A stretch of DNA of 64,000 nucleotides from Dirofilaria immitis (GCA_024305405.1 JAKNDB010000053.1:496001-560000); one strand, 5' to 3'; shown: positions 50,724-64,000, counted from the stretch's first letter. Notes: a model not told the origin generated them from the sequence alone. A program made the numbers and translations.

Positions 50724-53700
50724 ATGTTTCGCATGAATCAATGCTTTTATTGTTTTGCAGTTGAATGTATCATTGCTTTGCTAATTATACTTTTCATAAT
50801 ACTTTGTTGTACATCAATTAATACAAAATTAGTAAGTAATTTAATTTAATTTATTTTGTTCATTTTTTTTCGCTTAAATTTATCTTTTAAATTATCAAAA
50901 ATTTTCGTTTAATCATTTTTCGTTTTTCTTTTTTTTTTGCAAAACGTTAAAATTCTTTCATTCAATTTTATCAATTATGTAAGTTTTCAAAAAGAAAAAA
51001 ACACAAAATTTTTAAATTTTGAAATAAATTTATAAATTCAATTAAAAAGACTAATTAATTTATAAGCAAATAAAAAATGAAAAAATTGTTTTTTCATTTT
51101 CTAAAATGAAAGTATTCATTTTTATTACACTCAGATAATGCATTTATTTGATTAATTAATTAACGGACAAATTAATTAAAATTAGTAATTCATTGAAATA
51201 AATCAAATGAGTAATTAATCAAAATAAATCAAATGAATAATTGATTAACAAATGTTAACCAGACATTTCTCTTTTCTTGATCCCTACTTAATGCTTCATA
51301 TTGATTACATCGAGAGCGAATTATATGATCGAGAAAGAAAAAATTAAGCAAATTAAAATTAAACAAAAATGATGCATAAATTTATTTCAATCATACATTA
51401 TCATTAATAAATATTTAATTGGGTTATAATTTTCAGAAAGCAATTAGTCGCGTTTTGGATGAGAATAAAATTTTAGATGAATATAAACATATTTTACCGT
51501 TTATCGGTTGTCAATATAAAAACCATTGGATTTTTCAACTGTTCGTATTTTCCTAATTCTTTTATTTTAACCGCTTTTAAACAAACATAATTTTTATTAC
51601 GTAACTCTTAAATTTACGCTAATTACGTGAAAAACACTTTGTATTCTTTTTATATTCATTCAATATCAGAGATATTGCAAATTTTTTTGTTTGCTGAAGT
51701 TTTTCAATTGAAATTTCATTTATATAATTATGTATATATTTTATAATTTTATTTCAAGTTTTCAAATTTTGATTTCATAATTTGTTAATTTTATTTGTTA
51801 AATGATTAAATTGTAGTAATTGATGGATGGAAATAAATAATAAAAAGTTCGAATTTCATTAATCTGATAAAAATAAAATTTTGTCATATGTTGTGGTAAC
51901 TTTGATTAGATTGTTCAAAAATAATTTTATCCAACTTTTTAGGTTAGCTGCGGTGAAGATGAAGATTCATATGCTTTTATTTCACGATTTTATGAAAGTG
52001 CCTCAAATGATTATCGTTGTGTCGATCGTCTTGATGTGGTTTGTCTATTCATAAAAGTTTTTTATTTACTTTTCAAGCGAGCAATGAAAATCAAAAGAAA
52101 AATGATTTATTAATTTTGTTTTAATTACTAGATAAAATTTTTATAACGACAACAATAATTCATAATATAATAGTAATAATAATAATAGTAATAATAATAA
52201 CAACAACAATAAGTAAACAAATAAACAAATAAAAAGGATAATAAATGCATTGAAATATAAATAATAGTAAAATTTGAAAAATTAAAATTTTGTTTGTTAA
52301 AATTAACAAAATTTCAAAACTATTTTATTTTAACAAATTTATATTTACATTTTCTTTTTTTTATTTGTTTAATTTAAGAAAAGCACTTGTCTTAAGTATA
52401 AATCTTTTTTTTTCATAATAATTCAAAGATATAAAACTATCAAAATATTTCTTTCTTAATTTTCCATACCATTTTGTTATCAGCTGATAATATGGCCCAA
52501 TATATCATTTATTCTATTTGGCCATAATACATCTTTTATTGCTTGTCTGATTGATTAGAAATTTGTTGGCTAAAATGATAAAAATGATCAAAAGTTGGCT
52601 AACAAAACTTCGTTTTTTTTTGTTGTTGTCATTGTTTGTTTTGTTGATAAATAAATGTAAATATTTTTTTAGTTGCCATGTTTATCAACTGAAACAATAG
52701 CAAAATTTAATTATACAAGACTACAAAATTTCACTCAATGTGCAGGCTTAAAAAAATAAAACTTAGGCATTATTTCACAAGAAGCAGTTCAATCTTGGCT
52801 AGTTTTTTTTTTCATTTTTTATTAAATATTAAAATAATGCTTAATATTAAGAATGTTTAGATATGAAATATTTGATTATTTCATAAGTTTTAAATTAATA
52901 TGCGGGTAATTACTCAATTGATAACTTTGTCATATTTTTTTTCAAATGTATTTAATAGCTAATTAGAAAAAGCTATGATCATCAGATCAGTATAACAATA
53001 TAATATTATACTTAAAATTTATAATTAGTAATTTATAATTTAAAAAGTAGCAAAATCTACGGCAGCATATATTAGTATAAAAATATTTATATTTAATTCA
53101 AATAAAATAAATGAGTGCAAAAAAGATTTTAATTTTTGCATAATATTTTAGCACAATAGGTAATAATTGGAAAATTTTTAAAAAAATTTATAAAAACAAA
53201 GGATAGAATTGTAAATTTGAATAAAATTTACTTAGACTTTGTATATATTTGAATTTATCTAACATTTAATTTACTGCCTACTGTATTCATCAATATCGCT
53301 TTACCGTATCCGCCATGTATACTGTTAGAAGAAATTATTGTATTTTTAGGCTCCATCAATAGATATCTCAAAACATCAGGGCAGAATACTTCGTGTTAAA
53401 GATTTTATGGTACGATGTCCTAAATGTGCTATTAGAAGTTATTTCGGCTGGTCTGATTTTCCATATTATTATCAATCAAAATTATTTCATTTATTCATTT
53501 TCAATTCAATTCAAATATCAGTTAAATTAATTTTTAAGTTATTCAATTAATACATATTTTATGAAATGATAATTTTAGAAAAAAAATATTATATTTTATT
53601 GAAATCTTTAACGATTTGTTAGCTATACAAGTTATGCTGAATTAAAATTAAATTGAAGACAGATGAATTGAAAAAATAAAAATTTTTCAAATCAATACAA

Positions 53701-54201
53701 TTTGTTGAAGAGAAATGATTGAAAAAATTTTAATATAAAATTTATAATTTAATCGAAAAATATTGCTCTAATATAATGCAATAATATTTGATATATTTGA
53801 AACAATAAGTTTTTATATCACTCTCGGATAATTCATTTCTTAGGTAATTATGATTTAATACAAGTAAATGATTCTTTGAGTTATTCACTTTTAAAATATC
53901 AAGTATAGATTTTTTTAAATTAAAAATTTTTTATTATAGGCGAGATAGAGGTAATGATGATGATGATAAATATGCAAAGTCATCTGAACGTTGCGCACGT
54001 GAAATTAAAACTTTTACATACGGTTGGCCACAACATGCTCGTTTTTGTGATGGTGAAGAAGAGCATGAAGTTACTGATTTCTGTCGAATTCATGAATTAC
54101 TTCGTGATAAGCTTAGTATTAGAATGGATCAAGCGACTGATTTTATTGATTATAGTGAATCAGTCGATAAAGAATTAATGCGAGATTCTGAGATTTATTG
54201 A
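50724..54201 (+). CDS. Small single-pass membrane protein with Cys-bearing ectodomain, 5 exons, not recognised
   Basis: Exons 50724-50831, 51437-51544, 51943-52038, 53350-53450, 53940-54201 (TGA) join in phase to 224 residues. The open frame continues upstream to an acceptor at 50686-50687 (PERSRTHRLLRY before the ATG), so it is either trans-spliced there, giving a 36-base leader, or has an unseen first exon. A basic N-terminus (FRMNQ and upstream Arg) precedes one hydrophobic segment (FAVECIIALLIILFIILCC, residues about 11-30), predicting a type II topology. The remaining ~190 residues have scattered Cys (SCGEDEDS, YRCVDRLD, VRCPKCAIRS, RFCDGEE, DFCRIHE) and end in an acidic tail. I know no family for it. 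A further T-rich-acceptor segment at 52673-52745 is open but does not splice in frame, so it is left out. Confidence 0.72.
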
Positions 54202-54528
54202 AATTTTAAAATTATATCCTAAATTATCGTTTTTAACATCCTAAATTATCTTCTTTAATATTATGTCTTTAACTATTTCGAGAAAGATATGATGATTTGT
54301 TGATATTTAAATTAAACAAAATCAATTTTTCCTACAAATTTTTATTTTGTTTAATTAAACTAAAAGCTAAAAAGATGACTATTTATTCTTTTTTTTCTCA
54401 TTATCTCTTTTCATCGACATTTCCCATATGGAATAATTACATTTTTCTGTTTCTTTAAAATATATGCATTAAATCGATTATTTAAATATATCAGTAATTT
54501 AGTACTATTATCGATTTGTTTATTATTT

Positions 54529-54538
54529 AATAAATAAA
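54529..54538 (+). promoter_or_regulatory. Candidate polyadenylation signal of the 50.7-54.2 kb gene
   Basis: Overlapping AATAAATAAA about 330 bases after the TGA. Positionally plausible only. Confidence 0.3.
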
Positions 54539-54699
54539 TTGTAACAAACATCTTGCATTTGTATTATTTGTATAAATATATATTTATTCATTAATGTGTA
54601 TATAAATAAACAATTATTTATCAAGTTAATTAAGTATTACAATACTTCTTTTGAAAATGAAAAGAAGTGGGATTTCTGTTTTGATTACTCTTACTATTT

Positions 54700-55265
54700 G
54701 TGTTATTAATAATAATAGTAATGATAATAATGATGCTAATAATGACCGCAATGGCAATGATAATGATAATGGTGTTAATAGTGCTAATAAGATAATAATT
54801 GTAATAATAATAATGGTGATGATGATAATAGTGCTAATAAGATAATAACGGCAATAGTAATGATAATAATGGTAACAATGATAATATTGCTAATAATTGC
54901 TATGATAACAATAGTAGGAATAATAATGGCTGATGATGACAATAGCGCTAATAGTGGTAACAATGGTAATAATAATAATAATTGCAATAACAATAATAAT
55001 GGTAATGGTGATAATAGTGCTAATAATGATAATAATGGCAAATATGATAATAATAATGATGATAATGGCACTAATGATGGTAAAATGATGATAATAATGG
55101 TAATAATATTAATAATGATGATGATGATAATAATAATGTTAATAGTGATAATAATAATAGTGATCATAATGCATTACTATTACTATTACTATTATTATTC
55201 ATTATCATTATTATTATTACTATTACTCTCATTACTATTACTATTATTATTATTACTATTTATGC
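54700..55265. repeat. Complex (AAT)n/(GAT)n microsatellite block, about 560 bp
   Basis: Degenerate AAT-based trinucleotides with GGT, GCT, GAC and TGA variants, turning into the ATT/ACT strand sense after about 55170, so that the two halves are partly complementary. Confidence 0.93.
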
Positions 55266-55600
55266 AGGAATTGCATGATAAAATACTTCCCTTGCATTCT
55301 CGTTTCCGTAATATTTAAAATAATTCGCTTTAGTTGACGTAATAAATCGAATGTGATGTTAGATAAGAGGAGGAGAGAAGGTTTCGTTTCGTCAGGCCTG
55401 AAAAGAGCCTTATAGTCTTGGCCATTTTATTTGCAGTTGCCATTGTTGCCAATGCATTTTGGCACGATGCCTTTCCAACAATTCATTCCTTTTCCTTTTT
55501 TTTTCTCTCTCTTTTCCTATTTACATATGTATGTATGCATATTTATATATATATGTATATATTTGTGTGTATGTGTGTACCTATGTTTGGCCAACCTTGG

Positions 55601-55850
55601 AGACTAGAATTTAGACAATTAAGCTAAGAATAGAATTTAGACAATTGAAGCTAAGAATAGAATTTAGACAATTGAAGCTAAGAATAGAATTTAGACAATT
55701 GAAGCTAAGAATAGAATTTAGACAATTGAAGCTAAGAATAGAATTTAGACAATTGAAGCTAAGAATAGAATTTAGACAATTGAAGCCAAGAATAGAATTT
55801 AGACAATTGAAGCCAAGAATAGAATTTAAACAATTGAGGATAAGTGAAGA
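55601..55850. repeat. 27-bp minisatellite, about 9 copies
   Basis: Unit contains AATAGAATTTAGACAATTGA then AGCTAAG; the last copies read AGCCAAG and diverge to about 55930. Because 27 is a multiple of three, both strands stay open (repeating RIEFRQLKL and NCLNSILSF), which looks like a protein but has no flanking support. Confidence 0.96.
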
Positions 55851-56314
55851 GTTTAGATACAACTGAAGCCAAAAGAAGATTTTAAGTACAATTGAAGCCA
55901 AGGAAAAAATTTAGACAATGGAAGCCAAGAAATTCAATCCAATAAAAGGATTTAAGCATAAAATTGCAAATAATAAATGAAAAAAATTTGAAAAACGAAA
56001 CATTCACATCTTTTTAATGATTAAAATGACGTAAAGATTCGAATAGATTATTGTTCATTAGTCAATGTTTGATTTAATTGTTAATTGATAAAAATTATCA
56101 TTCAATAAATCTATCAATATATTATTAACTAAATATCACATACAAATATACCTTGTTTTTTTTTATTCCATAATATTTATCATTTTGTATTGTTATATAT
56201 CATATCATTGTATTGATAAATTATTTATTCAAATATTTCTATTATTTCTATTAGTAATTTTATTTGATGAAATCAAATGAATTAAATAAATTTTTTCTTA
56301 AATTAATTTAAGAT

Positions 56315-56690
56315 AAATGACATTTTTCAAGATTATCCATCAAAGTGATATGCTGTTGATTTTTCAAGATTAATCATGAGAATGATATGGTATTAATTTT
56401 TCAAGATTATTCATTAAACTGATATGGTACTGATCTTTCGAGACTAATCATAAAAATTATATGATTAGTGGGTTTTTAAGATTATTCATCAAAGTGATAT
56501 CATACTAATTTTTTAGGAATAGTCATCAAAGTGATATGGTAATTAATGATTTTTTGAGATCCTTAAAGTGATATGATATTAACTTTTCATGATTATTTTT
56601 AGGACTAATCATAAAACTGATATGATAGTGAATTTTTCAAGATTAATCATAGAAATGATATAATATTGATTTTTAAGATTAATCATTTAG
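56315..56690. repeat. Degenerate ~46-bp tandem array, about 8 copies
   Basis: Units of TTTTTCAAGATTAATCAT then AAAGTGATATGGTATTAA with many substitutions and some truncated copies. Confidence 0.88.
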
Positions 56691-57026
56691 TTAATGCTAC
56701 TATTTATTTATTTATTCATATATTTTTTTCACATTTCTTAAGATATAATTTTTCTTATAATAAATGTGCAAAATCATTTAGCATATTTATTTTCGCATAT
56801 ACGATGAGACAAACTGTTGCTTAGCAACGATGCTATAATAATATTTCACACCGTTCATACTTTCATTTTAATGCGTAACTATCGTTGAATAAATATATCA
56901 AATAAAGTTAATCAAAAATATGCAAAAAAAATATATTTCTATTTTTTCTATTTTATTATTAAAATTCAGTATTAATAATTTTAATTAATTATATACAAAA
57001 ATTTAATAATTATTAATATTAATAGG

Positions 57027-57200
57027 AAATCATAATGATGACAGTAATCGTAACGATGACAGTAATCATAATGATGGCAGTAATCATGATGATGACAGTA
57101 ATAATAATAATAATAATAATAATATAGTAATAACAAAAATAATAACAATAATAGTAATAACAAAATAATAGTAATAACAAAAATAATAACAATAATTAAT
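57027..57200. repeat. 18-bp repeat followed by (AAT)n
   Basis: Four units of the type CATAATGATGACAGTAAT (57027-57100), then AAT/AAC runs; a further AAT run lies at about 57395-57450. Confidence 0.9.
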
Positions 57201-57774
57201 TAATAATAGCAATAATAATGATAAAAATAATGATAACGTTAATCATAATAATAAATTTTAATAAATTATTTGCTACCGAAATTAAGAATAACAGTTAGTT
57301 ATGATAATATTAATAAATTATTTGCTACCATAATAGTAATAATAATAGATTTTAATAAGTCATTTGAAAAATTAATGATTAATAATATCAACTAATAATA
57401 ATAATAACAGTAATAATAGTAATAATAACAGTAATAATAATAATAATACAATTTGGAGACATTAATTATTGTAATATTTTTATCATATTTTTCAAATTTA
57501 TTCAACCTGAAATTCTAATAAACTCATCATTTTCTCTTCCTCCCAATAAAAATTAAGTTTATTAGTTCGAATTTTTAATCAAAAATTTTGATTAAAAATT
57601 ATTTATTTTACTTTTAAAAATATCATTTCTTAATGAAAAATAAAACAAAAAAAAATTTTTGAAATATTTTGTTTTTTTTATAAATAAAATTTAATATCAA
57701 ATAAAATGATAAAAATAAATTTTTATAGCAAACTTATAATTTTTAAACATATTTAATTATAGAAGTATTTATGT

Positions 57775-57990
57775 ATTTAAGTATGTTTGTGTATGTATAC
57801 GTTATACATATATATATATGAATGTATGTGTATGTATGTACGTATTTGTATGTGTGTGATGTATGTGCACTTATAATTTTAAAACATATTAATTATATAA
57901 TGCATGTATGTGAATGTGTACATTCATATATATATATATGGATGTATGTATATGCATGTATGTATGTGTGTGTATGTATATGCATGGCTA
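57775..57990. repeat. (TATG)n/(TGTA)n microsatellite
   Basis: Two blocks of TATG-type repeats separated by a unique segment around 57862-57900; the CTTATAATTTT-AAACATAT-TTAATTATA segment before each block is also duplicated (57732 and 57871). Confidence 0.9.
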
Positions 57991-58119
57991 AGAATGTATG
58001 TCATTTTTCATTCAATGAAATGAAATGAAATGAAATGTCACATTTGTTCCATTCATTTCATTGTCAATTGTCCAAAAACATCAAAAAATATAAATGAAAA
58101 TTAAAATTTTGCGGAAAAA

Positions 58120-58166
58120 AAAGAGAGAGAGGGAGGGAGAAAGAGAGAGAGAGAGAGAGGGAGAGA
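58120..58166. repeat. (GA)n microsatellite
   Basis: GA run with GGG interruptions; a similar perfect (GA)n run is at 59771-59794. Confidence 0.93.
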
Positions 58167-58909
58167 TAGAATTGATTGATATATGTCTATGATTTGAAGC
58201 AATTCCATTCATTCTCGACCGATCATTTTTCATATTTTTAAGCATCCATTCTCGACATGCCTTCTTCAATCCTCTAAATTTCTTTATTCTTTCCTTATCC
58301 CGCTCTTTCATTCTTATCTTTCCTCCCCTGCTTCCTATATTAATCATTTCCATTCTTTATTTCTTATCTATGAAAATATAGCAATAAAGCAAATGAATGT
58401 AATTTGATTGTTTGATTGTCGTTGTGAATTTTTTAAAAAAAAAAGAAAAAACGAAACGAAAAAATAAATTTCGAAAGAATAATTTTATTTTGTTAATTTA
58501 ACAAATTTAATTTTAGCATTTCCTAAATTAAAGTATTTAATTTCAAATTTGTTCCTTTCTTCTTTCTTTCTTTCTTTCCTTCTTTCATTTCCTTCTTTTC
58601 ATATAATATTTCCCATTTTAAAAATATCTTTTCCTACTAAAATTCATTCTAAAATTATATTTTATTTATTTATTAATTAAAAGGAAAAAAAAGTAAGTTT
58701 AAGCAAACAAAATAATTAAATACAAATAATATTAACTCAACAGAATTGATATCAAAAGAATAAAAAAATCAATTGAAATGAACCATAAAAAAAATATTTA
58801 CAACATATCATATATCATATCAGAATGTAACAATCAATCATTTATTTTTACTGATAAATTATAATTAATTTATCGTTTATTTACATTGCTATTATTGTTT
58901 ATCTATTCA

Positions 58910-59270
58910 GTACTATGATTACTATAATGAATATTATTATTTTGATTGTTATGATTACTATAATGAATATTATTATTTTGATTATTATGATTACTGTAAT
59001 GAATATTGAATATTATTTTGATTATTACGATCATTTATTATTAACAGCTATTATTGACTGTTATAATTGTCATTTTTAATCATGATTATTATTAATAGTA
59101 TCAATTACTGTGAATGTTATTAGTATGATTATTGCGCCTGTTATTTTTACTCAACAATGTGATGATTATTGTCATTATTGACTATTATAATTATTGGCGA
59201 TTATTATTATTATTATCATTGGTTATTATGATAATTACTAACGATTATTTTTATCACTATCACTATTATT
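58910..59270. repeat. Degenerate ATT-based array with a 36-bp unit at its start
   Basis: GATTACTATAATGAATATTA then TTATTTTGATT repeats about three times (58917-59030), grading into irregular ATTATT/GATTATT sequence. Confidence 0.8.
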
Positions 59271-60724
59271 ATAGGAAATATTTGGCTTAATAACCATTAC
59301 GACATATATGTATATATTCATTTCTCATTTACTGATAATAATAATTATTATTATTCACTTCTCATCTGCTGATAATCGTTATCATTATAGAATGTATTCA
59401 TTTCTTTATCTATTTTAATTTTTTTCTCAAATTATAAAATGATCAAAAATTAACAACGAATGATCAAGAATAGTATTTTGCTATACTTTATGTATAAAAA
59501 TAGCATATAAATTTCAATATACGTAATATACGTGATATACGTATGATACGTGTCTACGTCGGTCATTAAAATAAAATTCAAAAACATTTATTATTATTAT
59601 TGGATGTTATTTGTAGAATTTTTTAATTAAAATTTCTTTCAATATTTTCTAAAAATATTATCATTAACTTTTATATAAATTATGAATGCTTTCTTTTTCA
59701 TTTCATTAATTCTAGTCCGATAGAGATCAATATCTTTAGATTTAAGAAGAAAAAGATAAAACAAAAAAATGGAGAGAGAGAGAGAGAGAGAGAGGATTGT
59801 TGAATTTATCAATTCCATTTACGATCTCCGATTTTCGATTTTTTTCTTTTTTTTTTTTTTCAACTTAAAATAAAATGCTCATTGACTGAACTAGTTTTCT
59901 AGTTTACAAACTTTTTCATCCATTTCAAACTAAATTCACTTATTTCTATTTCCTCTCATTCTTTCCTATTATTTTCTCTATTCTCGTATGAATATTTTCA
60001 ATAATTTAAAACCTGCTACTACTACAACTATAATAACTATTATTTACGAGAATTCCAATATGATATAGCATGCACATTCAATAAATTTCTATATTTAGAT
60101 CTATCTGTTCAATTGATGATATAATAATAATAATAATAATACTTCCGGTCATGATGATAATAATGATAATGATAGTGATAATAATGTTGATATTGTTGAT
60201 GTTGATAATTTTAATTGTTTGAAATAATTCATTCATTCATTCGTTCGTTCATTTTATTAATGATAAACGATTTGTTAATTCATATGTTGCAAATAATTTA
60301 TCATAATAAAACATTTAATAATAATTATTATTCGTTTTTTTTAAAAATTGTAATATATGTTTAAAAGAGTTTGCAATTAATAATAATTTTATCAATGATA
60401 AGTATTTCCGGCAATTGTGATTTGTTGAAATAATTTATTTGCAAATTCTATTTTCATTAATGATAAATAGCTTCCGATTATTCAGCTGCAAATATATTAT
60501 CATCAATATATTATTTGTTTTTTTCTTTTTTTAATATGAATTTTTTAATTTGAATTTTTATTATCGATTATATGATATTTACGATTGAATGAATTATTAG
60601 CAATAATGCATTTGAATAAATAAATATTATTAATTATTGCTAAGAAATGAAATAATGATATATCAAATTTTATTTATTGATAATAATATTAAATAAGAAA
60701 TTGATTACCTTTCTTTATTCTTTT

Positions 60725-60995
60725 TTTTCATTAGTAATAATTGACCATTGATTGGTATTGTATATTAATTATATACCTGTAATTTATCTATTTACAATAT
60801 TCAATCAATCATCAGTATTGTATATTGATTAATTATACACCTTTAATTTATCTATTTATAATATCTAATCTATCAGTGATATTATATATTAATTATACAC
60901 CTTTAGTTTATCTATTTATTATATCTGATCTACCATTGATATTGTATATTAATTATATACCTTTAATTTACTATTTATCATATCTGATCAATCAT
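60725..60995. repeat. ~60-64-bp tandem repeat, about 4 copies
   Basis: Units carry ATTGTATATTAATTATACAC, CTTTAATTTATCTATTTA and a TATCTGATC-ATC block, with TTGATT insertions in the second copy. Confidence 0.92.
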
Positions 60996-62379
60996 TTAAG
61001 TAAACAGTAATGAAAATAAATAAACAATATTTAATAAATTTTATATATCTATCCTTTTATTTCCATTAAATTTTTTTTTTTGAAAAAATTTGCTTAATTA
61101 ATTTTTAATTTTTTCAAACTTTTCGTTTCTTCTTTTCCTTCTCGTCTTTTTTGTTTGTTTCATATTATCTAATTTATTATCAATATTATCTATTTTTAAT
61201 TTCGAAAAAATATATATTATCAATATTTCTCCTAATTTTTGTTATCTGAAATCATATGATAATATGATAAATACTACAATATCATATAAGTTTATATAAG
61301 TTTTAATATATTCGTTTTTAATTTAAAATTGGATTATTTATTTCTTTCAAATATTTTTGTTTTTTTTTACCATTTTTTTATAATTAATATAATGATAATT
61401 GTAAGATATAAATGATACTGAAAGGAAAAAATGATAGTAAAATTATCAATTATCAAGTTTTTTATTTAAAATTTAGTTCGTAATTAATTAATTAATTTTT
61501 TTATTTTTTTCAAATCTTATTTAAATGAAATTGCGAATAATTTTGTTTCATTTATTTATTAATTAATTAATTAAATTAAAACTTTTTTTCGTCTTTTTTC
61601 AAATAAAATATTTATTATTATATTTCAAATGTTAATAACATAGCGTTTTTTTATTTTTTATTTTGAAATATTTAATAAATAATTAAATTATTTTAATGTA
61701 TCCTTTTTTGAATCTTTTTTTTCTTATTAATTTATTTATTGAAATTATCAAATTCTCAATTAAATCAAAAAATATATTTATAAATTTGATTTTTTTAATA
61801 CAAAATAGAATATTTAAAATGAATGATAATCTTTGATATAATCAATCATCTATTGTGATAATAAAAGAAATAAAAAAAAACACGAAACTAATCTAGTGTA
61901 TAGCATTTCTTAAACTATTTCTATCAAATTTATAACTGATATTTTTTTCGCATTAAAATTAGAGTTATACTTATCAGAATTATTGATAAGTTTTTATGAC
62001 ATGAATTGATTATTTTTGATTTATTTGAAATTGTTAAAAATGATTTTGAAATAAGCTTATCAAAAAATAATTTATTGAATTGAATATCTTTATCATTTAA
62101 TAATTTTGATTAGAAGTGATAAAAAGGTAAAACAGATTATTGATTAAATTTAATTTCGAGATTATTTAACTCAATTAATTTGTTAATTAATTAATCGTAA
62201 AAAAATTCTAATTTTTCCCACTAATCTATTTTATCTTTTTTATTACTTTCTTATCAAGTTGAAACTATAAAATGGCAAGAATTATTTTATTGTAAATTAT
62301 TAAATTTTTCTGTTTTATTTCAATATTATTCAAATATACGAAATTTCATTAAACATTAAAGCTTCGTCAAATTTATTAA

Positions 62380-62550
62380 TGGTAATAATAATAATAATAA
62401 TGATGATAATAATAGTAAAAAATTAATAATAATAACAATAACAATGATAATAATAATAATAATAACAATAATAATAATGATAACAATGATAACAATAATA
62501 ATAATAGTAACAGTGATAATACTACTGGTAATAATAATAATAATAAATTG
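62380..62550. repeat. (AAT)n microsatellite
   Basis: Imperfect AAT/AAC/GAT trinucleotides, about 170 bases. Confidence 0.93.
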
Positions 62551-63734
62551 CAATTATAAGATTATATTTGAATTACTAACATATAACAATCCTTTTAATA
62601 GTGAGATTATAATTTGAAAAGTAGAAACTAATTAGAATAAGATGACGTAAATGATATTATCATATTGATATGATTAAATGAGAAAAAATGATTAAATATA
62701 TGAAATGGATGTTATATTTGATTATTAATTGTTAAACATTTCAAGTATGCCATTCCTAAATTCATTCGTATTTCATTTATGAATAAATTATCTTTCATTG
62801 GAAAGTTGGAATAATTTCATTTCTTTGAGCTAAAAATTGACGTATGAAATGACGCACAAACATTTTATCTTTTATTTTTAAAGCAGTTGTTGTATAGAGA
62901 TAGATTATAATGATGATTATTGCAAGTTTATACTTTCTTCATAGCTTCGAAATATTATTTTATATGCTTTTTTTCTTTCTTTCTACGTCAAATATTTGAT
63001 TTTTTTTTCTTCACGTCAAATAATTTTTTATGCATTTAAGCATTTACTTCATATTTTTACGTTAAATAATTCCACACATCAGCATCTAGTTCGTTTTCTT
63101 ACGTCAAATAATTCTATGCGTCAATTTTCGTTAGTATTTAGTTCTTTTTTTTTTTTTAGAACACAAAGTAGCTGTTACTATTTGAATTATATATTCTCTT
63201 AGCTAAAATGTCTGTTTTAAGTTAAGAATAAATAAATAAAATTTAATTTGTTTACTTAATTTAATTAAATTAAGTTTTTCAACATCTCATCTAATCTACA
63301 TATTATATTCGGTACAATTAATAAGTTCAAATTTATCATTTATATTAAAATTTGTTTTGTACGTAATACATATATTTATATATTAATTTTCAAATCAAAT
63401 AATACAAGCATTATCAATCAAAATAATAGAAATATTTAATCGAAAACTTTTTTTAACTTTTATGAAATAATTTAATATTTATGCAAAATATGCTTATGTA
63501 ATGTAAATATTTTTATTTTCAATGCATCATATGATATTATTGAAAAAATTATCAAAATTTTTTAATATCATTTGATTAAAAATGATAAAATTAAATTTTT
63601 TTAACATCGAAGTTTTTTAATATAATACTTTTTCTTTTTTTAATTAACAATATGGAAATTAAAATTTTTTCAATTAATCAAATAAACAGTATTTTCTTTT
63701 TTTTGAGTAATTAATTAATTATTTATATACACAC

Positions 63735-64000
63735 GTTTTCAAGCAATTAATCATATATGTATATATTCTTTCAAGCAATCAATTATACATTATATACATT
63801 CTTTCAAGTAATTGATTATATATTATATATATTCTTTCAAGCAATTAATTATACATTATATACATTCTTTCAAGTAATTGATTATATATTATATATATTC
63901 TTTCAAGCAATTAATTATACATTATATACATTCTTTCAAGTAATTGATTATATATTATATATATTCTTTCAAGCAATTAATTATACATTATATACATTCT
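63735..64000. repeat. 33-bp satellite with 66-bp two-variant periodicity, running off the window
   Basis: Two 33-base variants alternate: ATTCTTTCAAGCAATTAATT... and ATTCTTTCAAGTAATTGATT..., giving a 66-base higher-order unit repeated almost exactly. The first copies (from about 63735) are more diverged and the array is still regular at 64000, so its true length is unknown. Confidence 0.95.

Larger units (their letters stand above)
54202..64000. other. Repeat-rich region without a supported gene
   Basis: About 9.8 kb holding microsatellites and at least six different minisatellites (listed separately) separated by AT-rich unique DNA. The open frames seen are repeat by-products or low-complexity strings. 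No exon chain with consistent phase was found on either strand. Confidence 0.7.

Noticed and set aside
54651..55318. Open frames up to about 150 codons rich in Asn/Asp or Ile/Leu
   Set aside because: Generated by the complex trinucleotide block.

Overview
The window is a stretch of nuclear DNA from a nematode, most likely a spirurid/filarial-type worm. The evidence is four intron-rich genes with GT-AG introns and short T-rich acceptors, two clear nematode orthologues (unc-45 and syndecan sdn-1), a Kunitz/lustrin-repeat secreted protein of a type common in parasitic and free-living nematodes, and very AT-rich noncoding DNA full of (AAT)n, (CT)n and private minisatellites. The species cannot be named from sequence alone.

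Layout. (1) 303-8271, plus strand: the 3' part (16 exons) of a large secreted cysteine-rich protein with two Kunitz domains, eleven lustrin-type Cys repeats, EB-like Cys modules and an acidic tail; its 5' end lies left of the window. (2) 8272-11571: intergenic DNA between convergent genes, with a tandem duplication and one copy of a dispersed repeat. (3) 11572-18279, minus strand: complete unc-45 in 18 exons (N-terminal TPR, central and UCS regions, about 947 residues). (4) 18280-23389: intergenic. (5) 23390-33349, minus strand: complete sdn-1 in 5 exons, with a 5.5-kb last intron and several minisatellites in its introns. (6) 33350-50687: about 17 kb with no gene I can support; microsatellites, long purine/pyrimidine tracts, degenerate minisatellites, a few short perfect hairpins and islands of higher-complexity sequence. 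(7) 50724-54201, plus strand: a 5-exon gene for a small single-pass membrane protein with Cys residues, which I do not recognise. (8) 54202-64000: repeat-rich DNA without a supported gene, ending in a 33/66-bp satellite that runs off the window.

The most striking cross-gene observation is that the three recognisable genes carry seven sites where one base (two at one site) is missing relative to a conserved frame. Six lie in A/T runs of 4-7 and one at a single G. Adding the missing bases restores family-typical protein in each case, including the syndecan C-terminal EFYA. All are apparent deletions and nothing else looks decayed, so uncorrected assembly errors are more likely than pseudogenes. 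The four genes do not form an operon or pathway. UNC-45 is a myosin chaperone in muscle, syndecan is a cell-surface proteoglycan, and the Kunitz/lustrin protein is probably extracellular. I found no mobile-element coding sequence, tRNA, rRNA or CRISPR array, and no clear evidence of a previously undescribed system.
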